Positions 1 to 6,569 of a stretch of 10,711 nt of DNA are shown piece after piece. Under the pieces are notes generated by a model, which saw only the letters and a program-made list of their open reading frames with translations, searched no databases and had not been told where the DNA came from. The DNA comes from JBAYVY01 sp041674345 (GTDB taxonomy: Bacteria; Planctomycetota; Phycisphaerae; Phycisphaerales; Zrk34). Location of the stretch: the NCBI GenBank assembly GCA_041674345.1, contig JBAYVY010000097.1, positions 1 to 10,711 of the forward strand, written 5' to 3'. How positions within the stretch are numbered: position 1 is the first letter of the stretch; every line of letters begins with the position of its first letter. Both the position numbers and the translations under genes were made by a program.

Positions 1-1185
1 CAGACGGTACGCGCCGACGATCATTTCTTTTTGGGGGTGCCAGATGAACAGGTGGAGGTAATCGTCATCGAAGCGGTCGATATCGAGGCAACGTCCGGTG
101 CCTTCGCCGACGGCACGGAAGGCGATCTCGCGGAGTCGTCCGAGCTCTCGCAACACCAGGGGGGCCTGTCGGGCATGGCAGGCATAGACGGTTTGATCGC
201 CGGCCTCGACGAGCTTGCAACTTTCGGGCAGCGCGGCGATTTGCTCGGCCAACTTCCGGGGGTCGATGGCTTCGGCGATGGGTTCGGGGTTGAGGAGCGT
301 GGGCGGGGGTGCGGGCTGCGTATCGCGGACATGCAGACCGGCCGCGAGGAGGAAGGTTCGCATACGCAGATAATCGGTGAGCCGGCGATCATTGGGCAGG
401 GCGGCGAGGCGCGGCGCGGGGATGGGATGGCCGATGCGAACGGTGAGGGTGGAGTGTTGTTTTTTGAGCAGTTCGCGCGGGAGCATGACGGTGCGGAGGC
501 GGGGATGGATGAGGCCGAGCAGGTTGAAGAGGGGGCCGTTGCGTCCGTGGAAGTAGAGGGGGAGGACGGGGGCACCGGTGCGACGAGCGATGCGTCCGAT
601 CATTTCGGTCCAGGGTGGATCGACGATGGCGCGTTGGCTGAGTTCGAGGTGAGCGACTTCGCCGGCGGGGAAGATGGCGAGCGCGCCGCCGGACTCGAGG
701 TGTCGGAGGGAGGCCTTCATGGGTCCGATGTTTCGGGATTTGGAATCGGCCCCGCCGAAGGGATCGACGGCGATGAGCATATGACGGAGCTCGCGGATGC
801 GATGGAGCATGAAGTTGGCCATGACCTTGCCGTCGAGAGGTCGAGCGCGGCGAAGGATGGACATGAGGATCATGCCGTCGATGGCGCCGAAGGGGTGGTT
901 GGCGACGATGATGAGCGGGCCTGTTTTGGGGATGCGTGCCAGTTCGTCGTCGGTGACGTTGATGGCGACATCGAGGGCGGCCAGGGCTTTATCGACAAAA
1001 TGGCGGTCGTCGTCGAAGCGGCAGACATTGTGATAGACGTCGTTGAGTTTGTGGAGAGAGAGAACGCGTTCAAGGGCGGGATTGACCAGCGCGCTGGTGG
1101 CGCGTCGGATGACGCCCCGTCGGGGTCGCTTCAGATGGAAAGGAGCCGGTCGCATTCGGCGCCGAGTTGGAATTGGACTAACCAT
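1..1185 (-). CDS. Lysophospholipid acyltransferase / OlsB-like hemolysin-family protein (C-terminus beyond window)
   Basis: The first 395 residues are present; the stop lies beyond base 1. A PlsC-type acyltransferase domain covers about residues 75-280. It has the catalytic His/Asp block NHPFGAID (H97, D103, an H-x5-D spacing), VDPFGG (140-145) and the glycine block FPAGE (172-176). A second domain starts near residue 325 and contains FDDDYLHLFIWHP followed by GAYRL at the window edge, the signature of the GNAT-like OlsB/acyl-amino-acid 'hemolysin' domain (COG3176). The family makes or remodels acyl lipids, such as ornithine lipids or lysophospholipids, at the inner face of the cytoplasmic membrane; the exact acyl acceptor cannot be read from sequence. 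The ATG at 1185 is the first ATG after the in-frame stop at 1258-1260 and has only a weak GGGG upstream. The N-terminus is strongly basic (RRRMR, KRPRR). A CATAAT hexamer lies upstream near 1240 but no good -35 goes with it. Usual family length is roughly 550-650 residues, so about a third is missing. Confidence 0.9.
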   Translation of the reverse strand, partial: MVSPIPTRRRMRPAPFHLKRPRRGVIRRATSALVNPALERVLSLHKLNDVYHNVCRFDDDRHFVDKALAALDVAINVTDDELARIPKTGPLIIVANHPFGAIDGMILMSILRRARPLDGKVMANFMLHRIRELRHMLIAVDPFGGADSKSRNIGPMKASLRHLESGGALAIFPAGEVAHLELSQRAIVDPPWTEMIGRIARRTGAPVLPLYFHGRNGPLFNLLGLIHPRLRTVMLPRELLKKQHSTLTVRIGHPIPAPRLAALPNDRRLTDYLRMRTFLLAAGLHVRDTQPAPPPTLLNPEPIAEAIDPRKLAEQIAALPESCKLVEAGDQTVYACHARQAPLVLRELGRLREIAFRAVGEGTGRCLDIDRFDDDYLHLFIWHPQKEMIVGAYRL

Positions 1186-1336
1186 CCGTGACTGCCCCGT
1201 GGTTTTGTCGTTGGCAGATCGTTGCCTCAACACGTCCCTATTATGGCATATTTTGGTTCAGGTTGTATCAATGAACCGTTAAGAATCGGCTAGGGATTGA
1301 TAATCGGCCCCCAACCCGGATGCAAAATCAGCGGCA

Positions 1337-1351
1337 GGGGGGGCGGGGGGG
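1337..1351 (+). other. G-quadruplex-type tract (G7-C-G7)
   Basis: Seven G, one C, seven G reads as four GGG tracts with three single-base loops, which fits the most compact canonical intramolecular G-quadruplex pattern. It lies on the sense strand of the downstream oxidoreductase gene, about 310 bases before its ATG, inside the shared divergent promoter region. Folding and function are inference; it could also be a simple homopolymeric tract. Confidence 0.5.
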
Positions 1352-1525
1352 TACGTGATTCAAATGAAGTATTGGCTGTGGCTTAGCGTTTATGCGCGGG
1401 ATAATTTGGAAACAGACTAGCCATTGCCCCCCGCTGGACCGTAGAATGGATACCCATAATCGTGTGGGATGCCCGAAGCGGTCGCAGGCGAATCGGCGAA
1501 CGCGGATCAGGGTGGATGATAGTTA

Positions 1526-1592
1526 CGGGTTTCGAGTTTCGGGTTGGAGCCGCATGTCTCGAAACTCGAAACTCCAAACCCGAAACTTGATT
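1526..1592. repeat. Dyad of degenerate 7-base repeats (CTCGAAA type)
   Basis: The right arm reads as consecutive heptamers CTCGAAA, CTCGAAA, CTCCAAA, CCCGAAA, CTTGATT (1558-1592). The left arm (1526-1549) carries the complementary GTTTCGA/GTTTCGG units. Bases 1529-1541 pair perfectly with 1560-1572 over 13 base pairs, leaving an 18-base loop. A second, competing pairing joins about 1534-1549 with 1572-1588 with one bulge. The element lies 68-134 bases before the oxidoreductase ATG, so it would be in the leader if transcription starts upstream of it. There is no T run, so it is not a classical terminator. Its architecture matches the heptamer dyad at 8475-8581. Confidence 0.7.
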
Positions 1593-1659
1593 TCGGTCGG
1601 CTGTTCACGGATGAGATGTTTGCCGCCCGCGGTCAATAACCAATGGATGAAACGCCGCT

Positions 1660-4600
1660 ATGAAAATTGATCCGCGCTTCACACAGGGATCGGGACGGGA
1701 GATTTACACAGGCAATGAATTGCTGGTCAAAGGCGCTTTGGAAACGCCCGGCGGCATCCACCTGATGACCGGCTACCCCGGCTCACCCGTCGCCGGTTTC
1801 ATAGACGCATGGTCCGACATCGCGCCGCTGTTGAAAGAGCGGGGCATCGTCGCGCGCCTGGCCAACAACGAAGCGATCAGCGTGGCGATGGTCAACGGCT
1901 CGATGATGACCGAGTGCCGCTCCATCACCGCGTTCAAAAGCGTCGGTGTGCATGTGGCCAGCGACGCGCTGGCGCTGGGCGTTCTCGCGGGGACCAAGGG
2001 CGACGGCGGGGCGATCATCGTCTGCGGCGACGACCCGTGGAGCGATTCAACCCAGGTTCCCGTCGATTCCCGTTTCATCGCCGAGCATCTGCGGATGCCG
2101 ATGGTCGAGCCGAGCTGCCCACAGGAGATCAAGGACTGGATCGGGCTGTCGTTCCAGCTTTGCAAGGCCGGTCAAATTTACGTCGGTTACATGATGACCG
2201 TCGCGCTGGCCGACGGCGGGGGGTCGGTCGAGGTCAGGCCCAATCAGTATCCCTCGCTCAATCACGAGCAGAAGACGATGCTGAGTTACGAGAAGGACAT
2301 TCAGCCGAACCTGGATCAGTTCGTGCTGTTGCCGCCACGAAGCTGGCATCGTGAACTGGGGATGCCCGCGCGACATGCGGCGGTGGTCGTCGAGGCACGC
2401 CGGCTGGGCATCAACCGCATCGTCAACAAACCGCAAAAGGGCGAGACGGTGGCGATGGGCTTCGTCGCCGCCGGGGCCGCTTACGCCTATCTCGTGCAGG
2501 CCCTGGAAGAGATGGGCCTGACCGGGCGCTTTCCGATACTGAAACTCGGCATGAGCTATCCGCTGGACGATCAACTCGTCGTCGAATTCGCCCGCCACTG
2601 CCGGCAGATCATCGTCATCGAAGAACGCCGCGCCTTCGTCGAAAAGCAGATTCACACCGCGCTGGCGCAACTCAAACAGTCCGGCGAACTGGCCTGCGAA
2701 GTCTGGGGCAAACAATTCCCGCGCAACCTTCCGGGCGTTCCCTCGACGCGCGGCCTGCATCCCTCGCTGCTCATCGAACGCCTCGTTCCACTCATCCGAG
2801 AACACCCCACGCTGCCCATCGAACTGACCAACGGCCGGCTCACCGAGGAACTCGACCGCATCCAGTTCACCGCCGATGTGAAAATCGACCTGCCCAATCG
2901 CACACCGACTTTCTGTCCCGGTTGCCCGCACCGCGATTCATCCAGCGTGCTGCTGGAACTGCGCAAGGACCTGCTCAACCCCGACTACATGCGCCGCGTT
3001 CACAAACGCCCGCCCGTCGATCTGGTCTGTCACGGCGACACCGGCTGCTACGTCATGCTCATGTTCGAGCCCACCGTTCCGCTGATGCACACTTACAGCG
3101 GCATGGGCCTCGGCGGCGCCACCGGCGCGGGCGTCGATCCTTTCATCGACAACAAGCAACTGGTCTTCATGGGCGACGGAACCTTCTTCCACTCAGGCCA
3201 GATCGCCATCAGCAATTCCATCGCCCAGGGCCAGGACATCACCTACATCATTCTCGACAACCGCACCACCGCGATGACCGGCCACCAGCCGCACCCCGGC
3301 ACCGATGAAAGCATCACCGGCGAAAAACAGGTCGCGCAGGACATCGAACGCATCGTCAAAGGCATGGTCCCAAAAACCGTCGCCAACGATGTCCGCATCG
3401 TCCGCATGAACCCCGACGACCGGGAAAAATACCGGCGAATGCTGGAAAAAACCCTGCTCGCGCCCGGCGTGAAAATCGTCATCGCCGACAAAGAGTGCGG
3501 CATCGTCTTCCACCGCCGACGCAAACGCGCCGAACGACAGACCGTCAAGGAACTCGGCTATCTGCCGAAGCAGACCGTGATGAACGTCGCCGAGGAAGTC
3601 TGCGAGTTCTGCCTCGAATGCACCAACCAGACCGGCTGCCCCGGTTTGAAAATCGTGGACACCGATTACAGTTCCAAGATTCAGACCGACGCATCGTGGT
3701 GCGTCAATGACGGCGCATGCGCGCGGGTCGAGGCGTGCCCCGCCTTCGAGGAAATGACCATCACCCGCACACAACTGCCTCGCAGCGGCGATGAATATGT
3801 CGATCTGAAAAACATACCCGACCCGCCGCGGCCGGTTCATGCCGATCAGGAGACGTGGCGATGTTACCTGGCCGGGGTGGGCGGCATGGGCATCGGATTG
3901 GCGACGAGCATCCTGGTCACCGCCGGTAACGACATGGGCTATCACGTCCAGTTCCTCGACAAAAAAGGACTGGCGATCCGCAACGGCGGGGTGTTCAGCC
4001 AGATCGTTTTCACGCGCGAAGCCAAGGGCGCTTGGATGACGCCCTCGATTCCCTTCGGCAAGGCGGACCTGCTGCTCGGCGTCGATCTGCTGGAAGGCGT
4101 GCGCTCCGTCGATCCCAAGCACCCGTACCGCGTCGCCGCGCCGGACAAAACGTACACCGTCGCCAACACCGCCAAAACACCGACGATTCTGTCGCTCATG
4201 GGCCGCGATGATTTCAAGGTCGATGACCTGGAAAACGCCCTGAAAAAAATATCGCGGAAGGACGGCTACTTCGGCTTCAACATCGGCGACCTGTGCGAGC
4301 GCGTGCTTGATTCCAAGTTGTACGCCAACATCATGATGCTCGGCATGGCGTACCAGCTCGGCTATCTGCCGATGAAGTACGAGGTGCTGGAGAGCGCGAT
4401 CCGCAAAATCATCCGGGCCGAGTACGAGCGCAACGTGCGGGCGTTCAACATCGGCCGCATGATCGTGGTCAAGCCCGACCTGTTCGTCGTGGAGCGGCGG
4501 GGCGATTTTGAAACCGCCCGCCAGTGCTTCCGCCGCAAAACCAACATGCTGCGATTGCAATATCGCGGGAAAAAGGGCAAATCCATCGCCCGCCAGTACC

Positions 4601-5337
4601 GGGTATTGATGCGGCAGATGTTCCGCGCCACCCGCCATCGGCCGGTGAGCGATTCGCTGATGCGCGATTGCGTGGTGCGCGGCTATGACTGCGTGATCTG
4701 GGGCGGCATCGACTACGCCAAGCAGTATTGTCAACGGGTCACGCAGACGTTCAACCGCGATCTGCCGGAGAATGATTACGCCGCGACGCGCGCGGTCGTG
4801 TGGAACCTGGCGAAAGTCATGCTCATCAAGGACGAGCCCTATGTCGCGGCGATGCTCACCAGCCCCGAAAAATACAAGCGCGATCAGCGCCGCTGGAAGA
4901 TCAACGAATCACGCGGCGACAAGGTGACGTACCGCCACTTCAACCGCCCGGAATTCGTCCTGTTCGGCAAGCGCATCAAGTTCAACTGGCGCTCGAAGGA
5001 CTGGGAATTGCGCATGATGGCCGGCGCGACTTTCCTGCGTAAATTGCTGCCTCAGTGGCATCGCCGCGAACGAGAATTCCGCGACTGGTACACCCAACTC
5101 GTCGAGCGATTCGAGTGGCGCACCACCGGCGATTACGCCAAGTGGGAACAGATTCTCCGCAGCCCCGAAACAGTCACCGGCTACCGCGAAATCCGCTACC
5201 CCAAAATGGAAGCCGCGCGGTCGCGGGCTGAACGTCTCCTGGCCGAAAGCTACGACGACACCCGACCGCCGTCCGGCATTCCCGCCGAACCCCGCATCAC
5301 CATCTCCCTGTCCGACCGAATCGTGCAAACACGGTAG
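1660..5337 (+). CDS. Fused indolepyruvate / 2-oxoacid:ferredoxin oxidoreductase (IorA-IorB-DUF6537 type)
   Basis: This 1225-residue enzyme resembles the long single-chain indolepyruvate:ferredoxin oxidoreductases, which oxidatively decarboxylate aryl-pyruvates with CoA to aryl-acetyl-CoA and reduce ferredoxin in aromatic amino-acid breakdown. Domains in order: a pyrimidine-type TPP domain (about 10-240) with TGYPGSP (37-43) and LANNEA, whose E71 sits where the TPP-activating Glu is expected; a linker domain (about 250-410); a TPP/Mg-binding domain starting FCPGCPH (418-424), with GDTGC (459-463) and GDG at 505-507 paired with N534; a cysteine region (C648, C651, C654, C659, then C681, C687, C693) likely holding Fe-S cluster(s); an IorB/POR-gamma domain from about 735 (GVGGMGIG); and a C-terminal DUF6537-like domain (about 950-1190). 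Length is slightly above the roughly 1150-1190 usual for the type. The ATG at 1660 is forced by an in-frame TGA at 1648-1650; there is no strong Shine-Dalgarno, only GGATGA 9-14 bases upstream. It stands alone, with no separate iorB or ferredoxin gene. Another aryl- or branched 2-oxoacid could be the true substrate. Confidence 0.93.
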   Translation: MKIDPRFTQGSGREIYTGNELLVKGALETPGGIHLMTGYPGSPVAGFIDAWSDIAPLLKERGIVARLANNEAISVAMVNGSMMTECRSITAFKSVGVHVASDALALGVLAGTKGDGGAIIVCGDDPWSDSTQVPVDSRFIAEHLRMPMVEPSCPQEIKDWIGLSFQLCKAGQIYVGYMMTVALADGGGSVEVRPNQYPSLNHEQKTMLSYEKDIQPNLDQFVLLPPRSWHRELGMPARHAAVVVEARRLGINRIVNKPQKGETVAMGFVAAGAAYAYLVQALEEMGLTGRFPILKLGMSYPLDDQLVVEFARHCRQIIVIEERRAFVEKQIHTALAQLKQSGELACEVWGKQFPRNLPGVPSTRGLHPSLLIERLVPLIREHPTLPIELTNGRLTEELDRIQFTADVKIDLPNRTPTFCPGCPHRDSSSVLLELRKDLLNPDYMRRVHKRPPVDLVCHGDTGCYVMLMFEPTVPLMHTYSGMGLGGATGAGVDPFIDNKQLVFMGDGTFFHSGQIAISNSIAQGQDITYIILDNRTTAMTGHQPHPGTDESITGEKQVAQDIERIVKGMVPKTVANDVRIVRMNPDDREKYRRMLEKTLLAPGVKIVIADKECGIVFHRRRKRAERQTVKELGYLPKQTVMNVAEEVCEFCLECTNQTGCPGLKIVDTDYSSKIQTDASWCVNDGACARVEACPAFEEMTITRTQLPRSGDEYVDLKNIPDPPRPVHADQETWRCYLAGVGGMGIGLATSILVTAGNDMGYHVQFLDKKGLAIRNGGVFSQIVFTREAKGAWMTPSIPFGKADLLLGVDLLEGVRSVDPKHPYRVAAPDKTYTVANTAKTPTILSLMGRDDFKVDDLENALKKISRKDGYFGFNIGDLCERVLDSKLYANIMMLGMAYQLGYLPMKYEVLESAIRKIIRAEYERNVRAFNIGRMIVVKPDLFVVERRGDFETARQCFRRKTNMLRLQYRGKKGKSIARQYRVLMRQMFRATRHRPVSDSLMRDCVVRGYDCVIWGGIDYAKQYCQRVTQTFNRDLPENDYAATRAVVWNLAKVMLIKDEPYVAAMLTSPEKYKRDQRRWKINESRGDKVTYRHFNRPEFVLFGKRIKFNWRSKDWELRMMAGATFLRKLLPQWHRREREFRDWYTQLVERFEWRTTGDYAKWEQILRSPETVTGYREIRYPKMEAARSRAERLLAESYDDTRPPSGIPAEPRITISLSDRIVQTR

Positions 5338-5355
5338 GGGGGGTAGAGGGTTGGG
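5337..5355 (+). other. G-quadruplex-type tract at the 3' end of the oxidoreductase gene
   Basis: The sequence GGGGGGGTAGAGGGTTGGG begins with the last base of the TAG stop codon (5335-5337). It offers four GGG tracts with loops of one, four and two bases. It is on the sense strand, so the mRNA 3' end would carry it. No hairpin followed by a T run is visible in 5338-5437; the only small dyad is GGCG-ATAA-CGCC near 5367-5378. A role in transcript 3'-end formation or protection is speculative. Confidence 0.45.
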
Positions 5356-5437
5356 CCGTCTTCGGCGATAACGCCTCAAACCCCCGGATCGACGATCAAA
5401 TCTACTCCACGGGCTACGAGAGGTATGCTGGTCGGCG

Positions 5438-5959
5438 TTAACGCACGAATTGCCGCCAGACTTGCATCAAACTTTCGCGATCATCCCCGGTCAAGGAACA
5501 CTGTATCTCGGCAGTGTTCGGGCCATGGAAAAAGGGTAGCTTGATGCAGCGAAGGGACCTGGCGGAGCAGTGCCGGTCGATGATATCCGCGGCGTTTCTG
5601 AAATGCGACGCTTTAAGGCCTGACTGAATTACAATGCGAACGCGATCAATCATCCGCCGATGAGAAAAAATTCGCCCAATATGGTCAGCTACCGCCGGTG
5701 CTGCAATCTGCCCTCTTCTTGCTGCCTTATCCGTCTCACTATTAAGCAACCCATGTGGTAACGAATCGGCGTAAATCAACGGCGAGCCGTCTGATCTGAC
5801 GCAGATATCCTTCAACTCTCGTGTCCTCTTGTCTATCACCCGCGCGAGCATCCCATAAGATGTATTCCAAAAACCGCAACGCGGCGCATCACGGAAATCA
5901 TACGGCCCAATGGTGTTCGCGATCTCGCGGTCGGTGTTTGGTTCGCGGTCGATCACCAA
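5438..5959 (-). CDS. Hypothetical protein downstream of a toxin-antitoxin pair; start uncertain, possible frameshift
   Basis: I do not recognise this protein. From a TTG at 5959 it has 173 residues and ends in TAA (5438-5440). It has no signal peptide or membrane segment. Distinct blocks are LVIDREPN near the start, GPYDF, GFWNTSYGMLARVID, SGLKASHF and LPFFHGPN near the end. A hydrophobic strand followed by REPN, an aromatic block and a late HGPN faintly recalls the uracil-DNA-glycosylase fold, but I cannot confirm it. The TTG has no Shine-Dalgarno, and protein-like sequence (ILYFGATDCADFPLI) continues in frame upstream to the toxin stop at 6053-6055 without any ATG, GTG or TTG. An ATG at 6056-6054 overlaps that stop as ATGA, reads six codons to CCG-TGA, and a +1 shift there enters this frame. 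The gene may therefore run from 6056 with a frameshift, be 5'-truncated, or use CTG/ATT. Base composition is less GC-rich than the flanking genes, as for the neighbouring toxin pair. Confidence 0.6.
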   Translation of the reverse strand: MVIDREPNTDREIANTIGPYDFRDAPRCGFWNTSYGMLARVIDKRTRELKDICVRSDGSPLIYADSLPHGLLNSETDKAARRGQIAAPAVADHIGRIFSHRRMIDRVRIVIQSGLKASHFRNAADIIDRHCSARSLRCIKLPFFHGPNTAEIQCSLTGDDRESLMQVWRQFVR

Positions 5960-6052
5960 AATCAGAGGGAAATCAGCACAATCAGTAGCGCCGAAATACA
6001 GAATCGTAGGATGCGGTTCGCTCTTGATGGACAGTTCACGGAGTTGACGGTG

Positions 6053-6349
6053 TCATTGAAGTCTTTGCGGATCAAGAAGGCGTGCGCCGTGGTGGATTGT
6101 GAGAATTTGCGCCACGTCGTCGCCAACCCGGTACACGATCCGATAGTTTCCGAGAATGATCTGTCGAATGTTGGGATCATGTTTTTCGGGCACGGTTCTG
6201 CCCGAGTTTGGAAATCGCTCAAGCCGCTCCACGGCCTCGAACACATTGAGAACGAAGAGACTGGCGTAGTGTGGCGAATCTTGCGCGACGAATTGCGTGA
6301 TGGCCTCGAGGTCGTCCGACGCCTGAGGCGTCCACCTCACTTCAGCCAC
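6053..6349 (-). CDS. ParE/RelE-family toxin of a type II toxin-antitoxin pair
   Basis: The 98-residue protein has the size and pattern of the ParE_toxin/RelE superfamily. It starts VRWTPQASDDLEAI, has helices around residues 10-45, FPNSGR, then a strand block IRQIILGNYRIVYRV and a terminal ILTIHHGAR. Family members inhibit gyrase (ParE) or cleave ribosome-bound mRNA (RelE); sequence alone does not decide which. The start is GTG at 6349, with AAAGGA seven bases upstream inside the antitoxin gene. The toxin overlaps the antitoxin end by 13 bases in another frame, which couples their translation. The stop TGA (6053-6055) overlaps an ATG, and the following unrecognised gene lies in the same frame as the toxin. 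Identification as a toxin is firm; activity here is inferred. Confidence 0.9.
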   Translation of the reverse strand: MAEVRWTPQASDDLEAITQFVAQDSPHYASLFVLNVFEAVERLERFPNSGRTVPEKHDPNIRQIILGNYRIVYRVGDDVAQILTIHHGARLLDPQRLQ

Positions 6350-6519
6350 TTGGCCATCCTTTCTTTCACCTGAGCGTGAGGAATCGCCTGGCCGCTGTCC
6401 GCCTGCTGAAGTCCCCTCTCAATTTTCGCCAGAAGCAGCAGCCGCTCCATGGCATCCTCGAAGGACGCATCGTCGGGCAGCTCCTGAACCGCATGCAGGA
6501 GTTTTTCTTTTGTCGTCAT
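6337..6519 (-). CDS. Antitoxin partner of the ParE/RelE-family toxin
   Basis: This 60-residue acidic/amphipathic protein begins MTTKEKLLHAVQELPDD, then EDAMERLLLLAKIERGLQQADSGQ and ends in KERMAKWLK. It matches the small antitoxins found beside ParE/RelE toxins. These proteins usually wrap and neutralise the toxin through a C-terminal segment and often repress their own operon. No clear ribbon-helix-helix or AbrB N-terminal motif is visible, so its DNA-binding mode is unknown. Start ATG at 6519 has no good Shine-Dalgarno, so a near-leaderless transcript is possible. It is the first gene of the set antitoxin-toxin-hypothetical and lies 50 bases downstream of the DUF4159 gene on the same strand. 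Confidence 0.82.
   Translation of the reverse strand: MTTKEKLLHAVQELPDDASFEDAMERLLLLAKIERGLQQADSGQAIPHAQVKERMAKWLK
6357..6362 (-). promoter_or_regulatory. Shine-Dalgarno for the toxin GTG start
   Basis: AAAGGA on the minus strand ends seven bases before the toxin GTG (6349-6347). It lies inside the antitoxin coding sequence and decides the GTG start. Confidence 0.65.
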
Positions 6520-6569
6520 GAAATCACGTTATCTCTGCCGATGTTGGAAATCAACCCACACCCCATACC
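6520..6569 (-). promoter_or_regulatory. Upstream region of the toxin-antitoxin genes with a 7-base direct repeat
   Basis: The 50 bases between the DUF4159 stop and the antitoxin ATG contain GAAATCA twice on the plus strand (6520-6526 and 6547-6553), i.e. TGATTTC on the coding strand, 27 bases apart. This could be a pair of operator half-sites. A weak promoter reading, TTGATT then TAACGT at 17 bases, would place the start very near the ATG. No terminator for the upstream operon is visible, so read-through into the toxin pair is possible. Confidence 0.3.

Larger units (their letters stand above)
1186..1659. other. Intergenic region between divergent genes
   Basis: These 474 bases separate the acyltransferase (minus) from the oxidoreductase (plus), so promoters for both should lie here. 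The first part is AT-richer. On the plus strand GATAAT (1400-1405) and TAGAAT (1442-1447) resemble -10 boxes, but neither has a convincing -35 at 16-18 bases. The region also holds a G7-C-G7 tract and a dyad of 7-base repeats, listed separately. A short plus-strand frame (1392-1670) overlaps the oxidoreductase start but has no protein-like composition. I see no RNA gene or terminator. Confidence 0.6.

Noticed and set aside
31..1191. A 386-codon open frame on the plus strand
   Set aside because: It lies antisense to the acyltransferase, whose minus-strand frame has recognisable NHPFGAID, FPAGE and GAYRL motifs. The plus product is Gly/Asp/Glu-rich with no fold-like pattern, as expected of a mirror frame in GC-rich DNA.
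1392..1670. Short plus-strand frame before the oxidoreductase
   Set aside because: It has no ribosome site, crosses the heptamer dyad and overlaps the next start. The product has no recognisable pattern.
3193..4734. A 513-codon open frame on the minus strand
   Set aside because: It is antisense to the oxidoreductase, within its TPP, cysteine and IorB regions. The composition (His/Asp/Ala/Val-rich) is that of a shadow frame and no motif is seen.
5338..5437. Search for a terminator between the convergent genes
   Set aside because: Only a four-base-pair dyad (GGCG-ATAA-CGCC) and G-rich sequence are present, with no T run on either strand after a stem.
5962..6246. 94-codon minus-strand frame overlapping the toxin
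   Set aside because: It shadows the toxin in another frame and has no motif or ribosome site.
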